Assembly: GCA_017305135.1 (NCBI GenBank)
Contig: JAFKNA010000023.1
Location: forward strand, 1-60,096
Direction of reading: 5' to 3'
DNA length: 60,096 nt
Source of the DNA: Lysobacterales bacterium
GTDB lineage: Bacteria > Pseudomonadota > Gammaproteobacteria > Xanthomonadales > Rhodanobacteraceae
The position numbers and the translations under genes were made by a program. Below, piece after piece: positions 16,642 to 24,888 of the stretch. Position 1 is the stretch's first letter. The number at the start of each line of letters is the position of its first letter. The notes beneath the pieces are model-generated. The model was not told where the DNA came from. It ran no database searches and saw only the letters and a program-made list of their open reading frames with translations.

Positions 16642-18072
16642 ATGCTCAAGCAGTTGCTGGCCATCAAGCACCCGCACGCGAGCCAGGCCGATGCCGACGC
16701 GCTGCAGCTCGTCCGCACGCTGGGGCCGTGGGGGCTGACCGCGCTCGGCATCGGCGCGGTGATCGGCGGCGGCATCTTCGTCATCACCGGCCAGGCAGCG
16801 GCCGAGCACGCCGGCCCGGCGATCATCCTGTCCTTCGTGATGGCGGCGATCTGCTGCACCTTCTGCGCGCTTTGCTACGCCGAGTTCGCGGCCATGGTGC
16901 CGGTTTCGGGCAGCGCCTATTCCTACACCTACGCGACGCTCGGCGAGCTCGCGGCCTGGTTCATCGGCTGGATGCTGGTGCTCGAGTACGGCGTCTCCGC
17001 CTCCGCCGTGGCAGTGAGCTGGACCGGCTATTTCCTGAGCCTCCTGGAACACTTCGACATCTTCCTGCCGGCGGTGCTGGTCAGCGCGCCGCTCGACGGC
17101 GAGCTGCAGCCGACCGGGGCGATCATGAACCTGCCGGCGGCCTGCATCGTGCTGGCGCTGACCTGGGTGTGTTATGTCGGCATCCGCGAGTCGGCCTCGG
17201 CCAACGCGGCCATGGTGGCGCTCAAGGTCGGCCTCATCGTCATCGTCATCGTCGCCGGCTGGCGCTACGTGGATCCGTCCAACTGGGAACCCTTCATTCC
17301 CGCCAACCAGGGGCCGGGCAAGTTCGGCTGGGACGGCGTGCTGCGCGGCGCGGCGATGGTGTTCTTCGCCTACATCGGCTTCGAGGCGACCTCGGTGGCG
17401 GCGCAGGAATCGAGGAACCCGCAGCGCGATATGCCGATCGGCATGCTGGCCTCGCTCGCGGTATGCACCGTGCTCTACATCGGCATGGCGGCGGTGATGA
17501 CGGGCCTGACGCCCTATTACCTCCTCGGCACCGACCAGCCGGTGGTGACGGCGGTGGCCACGCACGCGGAGCTGGGCTGGCTGCGCGTGGTGGTGGAGAT
17601 CGGAGCGCTGATCGGCCTGTCCTCGGTGGTGCTGGTGATGATCATCGGCCAGCCGCGCATCTTCATGATCATGGGCCGCGACGGCCTGCTGCCGCCGGTG
17701 TTCACGCGCATCCACCCGAAATACCGAACGCCGCACATCAATACCCTGATCACCGGCTTCGGCATCGCCGTGCTGGCCGCCGTGTTCCCGCTCGACGTGC
17801 TCGGCGAGCTCACCTCCATGGGCACGCTGATCGCCTTTGCCGCGGTCTGCGCCGGAGTCTGGATCCTGCGCCGTACCCAGCCCGACCTGCCCCGCCCGTT
17901 CCGCATCCCGTTCGCGCCGCTGGTATGCCTGGCGGGCATCGTGAGCTGCGGCATCCTGCTCTCGGCCATGACCGCGCACAACTGGGCGCTGATGCTGTTC
18001 TGGACCGCGTTCGGGCTCATCGTCTACTTCACCTACGGCTACCGGCACAGCCGCCTGCGCGGGCACCCCTGA
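16642..18072 (+). CDS. APC-family amino-acid permease (copy 2)
   Basis: The 476-residue paralogue of the preceding gene has the same APC signature GIGAVIGGGIFVITGQAA, CYAEFAAMVPVSGSAYSYTY and FFAYIGFEATSVAAQESRNP, with about 12 helices. It differs mainly in the N-terminus (no 30-residue leader) and the loop after helix 4. A short DNA block near 17413-17447 is nearly identical to 15913-15947 in copy 1, which suggests duplication with later gene conversion. The stop shares one base with the next ATG (TGATG), implying coupling to the small gene behind it. Confidence 0.9.
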   Translation: MLKQLLAIKHPHASQADADALQLVRTLGPWGLTALGIGAVIGGGIFVITGQAAAEHAGPAIILSFVMAAICCTFCALCYAEFAAMVPVSGSAYSYTYATLGELAAWFIGWMLVLEYGVSASAVAVSWTGYFLSLLEHFDIFLPAVLVSAPLDGELQPTGAIMNLPAACIVLALTWVCYVGIRESASANAAMVALKVGLIVIVIVAGWRYVDPSNWEPFIPANQGPGKFGWDGVLRGAAMVFFAYIGFEATSVAAQESRNPQRDMPIGMLASLAVCTVLYIGMAAVMTGLTPYYLLGTDQPVVTAVATHAELGWLRVVVEIGALIGLSSVVLVMIIGQPRIFMIMGRDGLLPPVFTRIHPKYRTPHINTLITGFGIAVLAAVFPLDVLGELTSMGTLIAFAAVCAGVWILRRTQPDLPRPFRIPFAPLVCLAGIVSCGILLSAMTAHNWALMLFWTAFGLIVYFTYGYRHSRLRGHP

Positions 18073-18467
18073 TGAGCTACGTGGTCATCTCCAGTTTCGA
18101 GAACACCGCCAGCGGCGACCTGCAGGCCGAGGGCGAGGCGGTCACCGTATGGCCGAACGAAGCCGCGGCACGCGCACATTTCGACAAGCGCGAACGCGAA
18201 CTCGCCGCCGCGGCGAACGCCGCCCGCGAAGTCGATTCCGGGGCCAGCTTCGTCACCTGGCTGCTGATCCTCGGCATGCCGCTCGAGGTCGGCAGCGTCG
18301 AAGAGGCGCTGGAGGACCTGGAGCTGGTGCTGGAGGAAACCGAGGCGGTCGATGATCCGTTTGGCGAACTGGTGCTCGCCTACGAAGGCCGCGCCTACGC
18401 ACCCGACCGCGTCGACGAATACCCGCGGAAGCTGGCCCTCGAAGCGCTGGAGGCGTGGCTGACCTGA
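18072..18467 (+). CDS. Small acidic protein coupled to the permease gene
   Basis: I do not recognise a family. The 131-residue product is acidic and soluble-looking except for a hydrophobic stretch FVTWLLILGMPLEVG near residues 59-73, followed by a run of Glu/Leu helices (VEEALEDLELVLEETE). The start MSYVVISSFEN looks like an exposed beta strand. It overlaps the upstream permease stop by one base, so it is probably translated from the same message and may modulate or accompany transport. The frame has no stop over 396 bases and codon use like its neighbours. Confidence 0.6.
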   Translation: MSYVVISSFENTASGDLQAEGEAVTVWPNEAAARAHFDKRERELAAAANAAREVDSGASFVTWLLILGMPLEVGSVEEALEDLELVLEETEAVDDPFGELVLAYEGRAYAPDRVDEYPRKLALEALEAWLT

Positions 18468-18488
18468 GCTGCCACATGCGAGGCGCCG

Positions 18489-18635
18489 GTCGCGACCACG
18501 GTCGCTCCTGCAGGGGTTGATGCGATCCGCGGGGCAACGCGTTGGACACGCCTTGTCGCGCACAGGGTGCGCTCCTGCGACAGGCCCGAATTGCCGCGCC
18601 GAGCTGGCGCGTAGGAGCCCACCCTGTGGGCGACC
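18489..18635. repeat. Family C repeats in the gap before the RND operon
   Basis: Units are at about 18489-18513, 18555-18581 (GCACAGGGTGCGCTCCTGCG) and, inverted, 18609-18635 (GTAGGAGCCCACCCTGTGGG). The last two face each other and can pair. The gap 18468-18828 must also hold the RND promoter, but I see no clear -35/-10 pair and no adjacent regulator gene. Confidence 0.7.
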
Positions 18636-18828
18636 GGCGTGTCACGCGCGCCATGACCGAAGAAAGGTCGTGCGGCAGGTTGCCGCAGCGGTGCCGTGCC
18701 CGTTAGGCTTGTGCGGCAAATGCCGGCGGGAGGGAGGCCGGCCTCGAGGGGGCGAAACAGGGTTGTGCCAAACCGCGCGTCGCGGTCGCCCGCGTAATGC
18801 ACACTGGTTCTGGGGAAGGTGATTCACC

Positions 18829-20028
18829 ATGATGCACTCCGGCTTGCCGGCGCCCGCGGGCGCCGGCCGCACGCTTACGTTGTCGATCCTGCTCGTGATG
18901 CTGGCCGCCTGCGGCAGCAAGGATGCGGTTCAGGTGATCCCGCCGGCGCCGGTGGGCGTCGTCGAGGTGGCGCCGGCGGAAGTGCCGATCCGGGTCGAGT
19001 ACGTCGGCGAGACCGCCGGCGTCCGCGACGTCGAGGTGCGCGCGCGCGTCAGCGGCATCCTGCTGAAGCAGACCTACACCGAGGGCCAGCCGGTCGAAGC
19101 CGGCCAGGTGCTTTTCGAGATCGACCCGGAGCCCTACAAGGCCGCGCTCGACCAGGCCCGCGGCGGCCTGGCGCAGGCGCAGGCGGTGCTCAACAAGACG
19201 AAGGCCGATCGCGAACGGATGGTGCCGCTCTATGAGCGCGGCGTGGTCAGCCGCCGCGACTATGACGAAACGGTGGCCGCGCACGAATCGGCGGTGGCCA
19301 ACGTGCAGACGGCGAAGGCGCGCGTGCGCGAGGCCGAGCTCAACCTCGAATACACCCGCGTCACCGCGCCCATCGGCGGTGTCGCCAGCAAGGTGGCGCA
19401 GTCGGAAGGCAGCCTCATCTCCGCCGGCGGCAACAGCGGGCTGCTGACCACGATCTCGCAGTTCGATCCGCTCTACGTCAATTTCTCCTACTCCGAGCAG
19501 GACCGGCTGAACCTCGAGCGCATGCTGCGGGAAGGCGCGCTCAAGGTCGCCGACGACCAGCCGTTGCAGGCACGCATCCGCCTTTCCGACGGCAGCATCT
19601 ACGCCGGCACCGGCCGCGTGAACTTCTCCGACAACCGGGTGGACTCGCGCACCGGCACGATCCGCGCGCGGGCCATCTTCGACAATGGCGACGGCGCCCT
19701 GCTGCCGGGCCAGTTCGTGCGGGTGATCCTCGAGCTCGGCAGCATGGATGGCCTGATCCAGGTGCCCGAGCGCGCGATCGCGCAGTCGCAGTCCGAGCGC
19801 CTGGTGATGGTCGTGAACGAGAACAACGAGGTGACACCGCGCCCGGTGAAGCTCGGCTATGCGAGCGAGGGCAAGGTGGTGGTGACTTCGGGCCTGGCGC
19901 CCGGCGACCGCGTGGTCGTCGACGGGCTGATCAAGGCGCGCCCGGGCAGCAAGGTCGCGCCGACGGTGATCGGCGCGGCGGGCGCCGAAGCCCCGGCCGC
20001 CGCCGAAGCCCCGGCGGCGGCGCGGTAA
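18829..20028 (+). CDS. RND efflux periplasmic adaptor lipoprotein
   Basis: This is a membrane fusion protein of the AcrA/MexA type, linking an inner-membrane RND pump to an outer-membrane channel. The 399-residue product has a lipobox LAAC with Cys28, then the barrel-sandwich domain (VRARVSGILLKQTYTEGQPV), a coiled-coil hairpin at about 100-170, the second lipoyl half (APIGGVASKVAQSEGSLISAG) and a beta-barrel. The start follows GGGGAAGGTGA. It lies 6 bases ahead of the pump gene. The Ala-rich C-terminal tail is probably disordered. Substrate is unknown. Confidence 0.92.
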   Translation: MMHSGLPAPAGAGRTLTLSILLVMLAACGSKDAVQVIPPAPVGVVEVAPAEVPIRVEYVGETAGVRDVEVRARVSGILLKQTYTEGQPVEAGQVLFEIDPEPYKAALDQARGGLAQAQAVLNKTKADRERMVPLYERGVVSRRDYDETVAAHESAVANVQTAKARVREAELNLEYTRVTAPIGGVASKVAQSEGSLISAGGNSGLLTTISQFDPLYVNFSYSEQDRLNLERMLREGALKVADDQPLQARIRLSDGSIYAGTGRVNFSDNRVDSRTGTIRARAIFDNGDGALLPGQFVRVILELGSMDGLIQVPERAIAQSQSERLVMVVNENNEVTPRPVKLGYASEGKVVVTSGLAPGDRVVVDGLIKARPGSKVAPTVIGAAGAEAPAAAEAPAAAR

Positions 20029-20034
20029 ACGGCC

Positions 20035-23000
20035 ATGTTCTCGAAGTTCTTCATCGAACGGCCGATCTTCGCCAGCGTCATCTCCATCATCATCATGCTT
20101 GCCGGCCTCGCCGCGATGGGCAGCCTGCCGGTGGAGCAGTACCCGGAGATCACGCCGCCGGTGGTGTCGGTCACCGCGGTGTATCCGGGCGCCACGCCCG
20201 AGGTCATCTCGCAGACCGTGGCGGCGCCGCTGGAGCAGGAGATCAATGGCGTCGAGAACATGATCTACATGCAGTCCGGTTCGGCCTCGAACGGGCTCAT
20301 GACGCTCAACGTCTATTTCGACATCGGCACCGATCCCGACCAGGCGGCGATCAACGTCAACAACCGCGTGTCGGCGGCGATGGCGCAGCTTCCGGAGAGC
20401 GTCAAGCAGCAGGGCGTGACGGTGGCCAAGAAGTCCACCGCGATCCTGCAGGTGGTGACCCTCGACTCCCCCGAGGGCAGCCACGACACCACCTTCCTCT
20501 CCAACTATGCGCTCCTCAACATCATCGACGAGATGAAGCGCATCCCCGGCATCGGCGACACCATGATGTTCGGCGGCACCGACTACGCCATGCGCATCTG
20601 GCTGCGCCCGGACCGCCTCGCACAGCTCGACCTGACCCCCGCCGACGTGATCGGTGCCATCCGCGAGCAGAACACCCAGTTCGCCGCCGGCAAGATCGGC
20701 ACCCAGCCGACCGCGGCGCCGATCGACTTCACCTACACGGTGCAGACCAAGGGGCGCCTGGAGAGCGAGGCCGAGTTCGGCAACATCATCGTGCGCTCGC
20801 TGGCTGACGGTTCGCAGATCCGCCTGCGAGACGTGGCGCGGGTGGAACTGGGCGGCAAGGACTACGACCTCCTCGCCAGCGCCGACGGCAAGCCGGCGGT
20901 CGGCATCGCCGTGTACCTGCAGCCGGGCGCCAATGCGGTCGGCGTGGCCGACGCCGTGCGCGCCACCATGGCGGACCTGGAGACGCGCTTCCCGCCGGAC
21001 GTGCGCTACAACATCCCCTACGACACCACGGTGTTCGTGAAGCTTTCCATCGAGCAGGTGGTGCACACGCTGATCGAGGCCATCATCCTGGTGTTCCTGG
21101 TGGTGTACCTGTTCCTGCAGAACGCGCGCGCCACGCTGATTCCCTGCCTCGCCGTGCCGGTATCGCTGGTCGGCACCTTCGCCGGCATGCTGATGCTCGG
21201 CTTCTCGATCAACCTGCTCACCCTGTTCGGCATGGTGCTGTCGATCGGCATCGTCGTCGACGATGCCATCGTGGTGCTGGAGAACGTCGAACGCATCATG
21301 GCCGAGCGGCGCTGCTCGCCCAAGGAAGCGGCCATCCTCGCCATGCAGGAAGTGGCCGGGCCGGTGGTGGCGATCGTGCTGGTGCTGTGCGCGGTGTTCC
21401 TGCCGGTCGCCTTCATGGGCGGCATGACCGGCGTCATGTACAAGCAGTTCGCGGTCACCGTGGCGGTGTCGGTGGCGATCTCGGGGCTGGTCGCGCTGAC
21501 CCTCTCGCCGGCCCTCTGCGCGATCCTCCTCAAGCCCGGCCATCATGAGCCGGCGCGATTCTTCGTCTGGTTCAACCGCAGCTTCGACCGCCTCACCGGC
21601 CGGTACGTGGGCGGCGTCGCCTTCCTCAACCGGCGCGTCGGCGTCGCCGCGGTGCTGATCGGCGGAATCCTGATCGCCACCGGCTTCCTGTTCACCCGCG
21701 TGCCAGGCGAACTGGTGCCGAACGAGGACCAGGGCTATCTGATCACCGCGCTGATCCTGCCCGACGCCGCATCGCTCAACCGCACCCAGGAAGTGGCCAG
21801 CCAGTTCGACCGGATGGCGCTTTCCAACCCCGCCGTCGCCAACACCGTCACCTTCGCCGGCTACGACATGCTGTCCGGCGCCTCGGTCAGCAACAGCGGC
21901 TTCTCCTTCGTCACGCTCAAGGACTGGAGCGAGCGCAGCGGCAAGGGGCAGGATTCCTTCAGCCTCGCCAAGACCTTCCAGGACATGGGCTACATGGGCC
22001 TCAAGGACGGTTTCGCCGCCGTCTTCAACCCGCCGCCTATCATGGGCATGTCCACCACCGGCGGCCTCGAGGCGTACCTGCAGAACCGCGGCGGCAGCGA
22101 CACCCAGGCCTTCGCCGCCGAGGTGCAGCGCTTCCTCGAAGCCGCCAAGACCCGGCCCGAGTTCGCCAGCGTCAACACCACCTTCCGCGCCAGCGTGCCG
22201 CAGGTCTACCTCGACCTCGACCGCGACAAGGCCAAGGCGCTCGGCGTGCCCATCAACGCCGTATTCGACACCATGCAGGCCACCTTCGGCCAGGTGTACG
22301 TGAATGATTTCAACCAGTTCGGGCGCACCTACCGCGTGCAACTGCAGTCGGAGGCGGATTACCGCGCCCGCCGCGAGGACGTCCGCAACGTCTACGTGCG
22401 TTCGGCCGACGGCACCATGATCCCGCTCAACAGCCTGGTGCAGGTGAAGGATGCGGTGGGGCCGGAACTGGTCGAGCGCTTCAACGTGTTCGAGGCCGCC
22501 AAGATCATGGCCCAGCCTGCGCCGGGCGTCAGTTCCGGCCAGGCCATCGCCGCACTGGAAGACCTCGCCAGCCAGAACCTTGGCACCGGCGCCAGGCTCG
22601 AGTGGACGGGCTCGGCCTACCAGGAGAAGAAGGCCGGCGGCACCGCCGGGCTCGCCTTCGGCTTCGGCATCGTGATGATCTTCCTGATCCTCGCCGCGCA
22701 ATACGAGCGCTGGAGCCTGCCCTTCGCGGTCATCACCGCGGTGCCGTTCGCGCTCTTCGGCGCCCTTCTCGCCACCTGGCTCGCCGGCCTCACCAACAAT
22801 GTCTACTTCCAGATCGGCATCGTCACCCTGGTCGGACTCGCCGCCAAGAACGCGATCCTGATCGTCGAGTTCGCGGTGATGAAGCACGAGGAAGGCATGA
22901 GCCTGCTCGACTCCTCGCTCGAAGCCGCGCGCCTGCGCTTCCGCCCGATCGTGATGACCTCGCTCGCCTTCATCCTCGGCTGCGTGCCGCTGGTCACCTC

Positions 23001-23178
23001 CAGCGGCGCCGGCGCCGCCAGCCGCCACGCCCTCGGCTGGCCGGTCATCGGCGGCATGCTGGCCGCGACCTTCATCGCGATCTTCTTCATCCCGCTGTTC
23101 TTCCGCCTGATCATGCAGGCTTCCAGCGGGCGGAAGGTGGCCCAGCCCGCCCCACTCGAGGCACCGGCGCACCCTTAG
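20035..23178 (+). CDS. RND (HAE1) multidrug efflux pump, AcrB type
   Basis: The 1047-residue inner-membrane pump begins with MFSKFFIERPIFASVISIIIM and has two sets of six helices with large periplasmic loops. The proton-relay residues are visible: Asp-Asp at about 407-408 in GIVVDDAIVVLE and Lys at about 938 in GLAAKNAILIVEF. GAGAASRHALGWPVIGGM near the end is typical of the family. Length matches AcrB/MexB. With the adaptor it forms a two-gene unit; no outer-membrane channel or TetR-type repressor is encoded here, so a TolC-like protein from elsewhere must complete it. Confidence 0.95.
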   Translation: MFSKFFIERPIFASVISIIIMLAGLAAMGSLPVEQYPEITPPVVSVTAVYPGATPEVISQTVAAPLEQEINGVENMIYMQSGSASNGLMTLNVYFDIGTDPDQAAINVNNRVSAAMAQLPESVKQQGVTVAKKSTAILQVVTLDSPEGSHDTTFLSNYALLNIIDEMKRIPGIGDTMMFGGTDYAMRIWLRPDRLAQLDLTPADVIGAIREQNTQFAAGKIGTQPTAAPIDFTYTVQTKGRLESEAEFGNIIVRSLADGSQIRLRDVARVELGGKDYDLLASADGKPAVGIAVYLQPGANAVGVADAVRATMADLETRFPPDVRYNIPYDTTVFVKLSIEQVVHTLIEAIILVFLVVYLFLQNARATLIPCLAVPVSLVGTFAGMLMLGFSINLLTLFGMVLSIGIVVDDAIVVLENVERIMAERRCSPKEAAILAMQEVAGPVVAIVLVLCAVFLPVAFMGGMTGVMYKQFAVTVAVSVAISGLVALTLSPALCAILLKPGHHEPARFFVWFNRSFDRLTGRYVGGVAFLNRRVGVAAVLIGGILIATGFLFTRVPGELVPNEDQGYLITALILPDAASLNRTQEVASQFDRMALSNPAVANTVTFAGYDMLSGASVSNSGFSFVTLKDWSERSGKGQDSFSLAKTFQDMGYMGLKDGFAAVFNPPPIMGMSTTGGLEAYLQNRGGSDTQAFAAEVQRFLEAAKTRPEFASVNTTFRASVPQVYLDLDRDKAKALGVPINAVFDTMQATFGQVYVNDFNQFGRTYRVQLQSEADYRARREDVRNVYVRSADGTMIPLNSLVQVKDAVGPELVERFNVFEAAKIMAQPAPGVSSGQAIAALEDLASQNLGTGARLEWTGSAYQEKKAGGTAGLAFGFGIVMIFLILAAQYERWSLPFAVITAVPFALFGALLATWLAGLTNNVYFQIGIVTLVGLAAKNAILIVEFAVMKHEEGMSLLDSSLEAARLRFRPIVMTSLAFILGCVPLVTSSGAGAASRHALGWPVIGGMLAATFIAIFFIPLFFRLIMQASSGRKVAQPAPLEAPAHP

Positions 23179-23203
23179 CGGAATCCTGATCGAGCCTTGG
23201 CAT

Positions 23204-23271
23204 CGTCTCCGCGAAGGCGGGCATCCATTGCAGGCGAAACAATGGACTCCCGCTTTCGCGGGAGTGACGAC
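23204..23271. repeat. Family A variant repeat pair after the RND operon
   Basis: Inverted arms at about 23204-23229 (GAAGGCGGGCATCCATT) and 23240-23271 (AATGGACTCCCGCTTTCGCG) form a hairpin downstream of the pump gene. The 388-base gap 23179-23566 also contains a GC-rich family D-like stretch near 23442-23490 (GGCCCGGCTC, TGCCCGGCCG). No coding sequence is supported there. Confidence 0.7.
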
Positions 23272-23566
23272 ATCCCAGTGACTCCAGCGCGGGCCATCGT
23301 GCGAATCACGCGTGCAAGCGGCGGTGCGAACGGGGACCGGCCCACCCGGCGAACGCCCGCGCCGTCGGCAGTCCGCGTCGGCCGCAGGATCATCCTGCCC
23401 GCAGCTACGCCCCACCGCAAACCATCGTTCTTGCCTGCATCGGGAAGGCCCGGCTCTACCGGGGAATGCGGGGCTCCTGCCCGGCCGCCCCTGCCCGCGC
23501 CCATGCATCCGCTACGGCACGGAATCCGCTACCCGTGGAAAGCGCCCGCGCATCCCGCCCCTGCTG

Positions 23567-24163
23567 TCACGCGGACTCGCGCTGCATGGCGCCGACCACC
23601 CGCGCCAGGCGGGCCGCGGGAGCGACATCCTTGCTCGCGAAGATCTCCGCGATCCGCGCGTAGTACCAGAGGGTGCCGTCCCGCCGCCCGGTGAAGCGCT
23701 CGAACACGCGGGCGCCCTCGCGGTGGAAATCCTCCATGATCGCGTGCGCGTTGTGCAGCTTGTCGCAGGCGGGCACCAGCAGCGCCGGCGAGCCTGCCGG
23801 CATGGCCTCCAGGTGCGCCAGGTAGGCGTCCTTGCGCCGGCGCCAACCAGCGCGCTTCTCCTCGAATGTCACCGCCTCCGCCTTGCCCTCGGCGGTGCCG
23901 TCGGTACAGGCCTCGACCATCGCCAACACCTCCGGCCCGAACGCCTCGCCGATGTGCGCCGCAAACGCGGTGCCACCATCCTCGATCGCATCGTGCAGCA
24001 GCGCCGCGATGGCCTGGTCGCCACTGCCGCCGAACTCCAGCACCAGCGCCGCCACCGCCATTGGATGCGCGATGTACGGAATCCGCGTCCCCTTGCGCAC
24101 CTGCCCGCGGTGCGCCTCCGCCGCCAGCGCGAGCGCCGCGGCGAGCCCTTCTCCGTCAATCAT
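23567..24163 (-). CDS. HD-domain hydrolase, small alarmone hydrolase (MESH1/RSH) type
   Basis: The 198-residue cytosolic protein has the metal-binding pattern of RelA/SpoT-type hydrolase domains: His18 (AEAHRGQVRKG), His33 (YIAHPMAVA), His57-Asp58 (LLHDAIEDGG) and a distal CDKLHNA aspartate. Stand-alone members (SAH/MESH1) remove the 3' pyrophosphate of ppGpp. There is no synthetase domain. The ATG at 24163 is preferred because AGGAGCAAGG precedes it; the in-frame extension to 24250 is rejected. It lies at the edge of the accessory stretch, so ppGpp hydrolysis is likely but unproven and another nucleotide substrate is possible. Confidence 0.75.
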   Translation of the reverse strand: MIDGEGLAAALALAAEAHRGQVRKGTRIPYIAHPMAVAALVLEFGGSGDQAIAALLHDAIEDGGTAFAAHIGEAFGPEVLAMVEACTDGTAEGKAEAVTFEEKRAGWRRRKDAYLAHLEAMPAGSPALLVPACDKLHNAHAIMEDFHREGARVFERFTGRRDGTLWYYARIAEIFASKDVAPAARLARVVGAMQRESA

Positions 24164-24380
24164 GCCTTGCTCCTCGTGAGTATTCGATGCGGTAGTGGAC
24201 CTTGGCCCGTGTCGCTCGCTGGAACTACTGCCATGTGGGCGACGTCGCACCCGGATACTGCCGCCGGCCCGCTCCAGCTACACACCGCCTCGCCTGGGCA
24301 TGAGCTTGCTGGATGGGCGTCTCGAATGTTGCGACGGTACAGAAGTACATTCGTCTCCAGTTGGAACCACACCGCCTTTC

Positions 24381-24776
24381 ATGGACATCACGCTTCCCGT
24401 CACCGACCTGCTCGCCGTCGCGGCTGCTTTCGTGCTGTTCGCATGGGGCGCATTCGTGCTCGGTCGCGCGCTGGCTCCGATCGTCGGCGACGGCACGGCG
24501 TTCGTGCTGCTCATGATCATCCTCGTCGCGGCAGGGACATTGCTGCCATTGTGGGCATGGGCACCGGGCCTGCTGGCGATGAACGCGGGCCTGCCGGGCT
24601 GGCTGGCCCGACGTGCGGCAATCCGTGCCCGGCAGCAACAGGAACTTCAAGCCTGTATCGACTCGCTGGAACGTGCATGGCGCGACCCGAGTCGCGGTTT
24701 TGAGCAACGTTCCGCCGACCTGCACGCCGCGTTCCGCCTCCGCAGCCGTTTTCACCTCTGGTCGGGCTGGCCGTAA
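24381..24776 (+). CDS. Small two-helix membrane protein
   Basis: I do not recognise a family. The 131-residue product begins with two hydrophobic segments: TDLLAVAAAFVLFAWGAFVLG (about 8-28) and AFVLLMIILVAAGTLLPLWAW (about 39-60). A basic, Gln/Arg-rich cytoplasmic-looking tail with many short helices follows (ARRAAIRARQQQELQACIDS). It diverges from the HD hydrolase gene, and 112 bases beyond its stop lies the end of the PcfJ-HIRAN gene on the other strand. The membrane pattern supports real coding; the role is unknown. Confidence 0.5.
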   Translation: MDITLPVTDLLAVAAAFVLFAWGAFVLGRALAPIVGDGTAFVLLMIILVAAGTLLPLWAWAPGLLAMNAGLPGWLARRAAIRARQQQELQACIDSLERAWRDPSRGFEQRSADLHAAFRLRSRFHLWSGWP

Positions 24777-24888
24777 AGTCAGGCAACTCCCTGCCCTTGC
24801 CACGCCTGGCGAAATCGCCCGACCTCATGCCCGCGCAAGCGGACATTCATCGATGTGCCCGCAGAGCGTCATGACATTGTCCCGACAC

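Noticed and set aside
18703-23508. Very long open frame on the minus strand (about 1600 codons)
   Set aside because: It is antisense to the RND adaptor and pump, is His/Arg/Asp-rich with no recognisable domain, and is the usual shadow of high-GC coding DNA.
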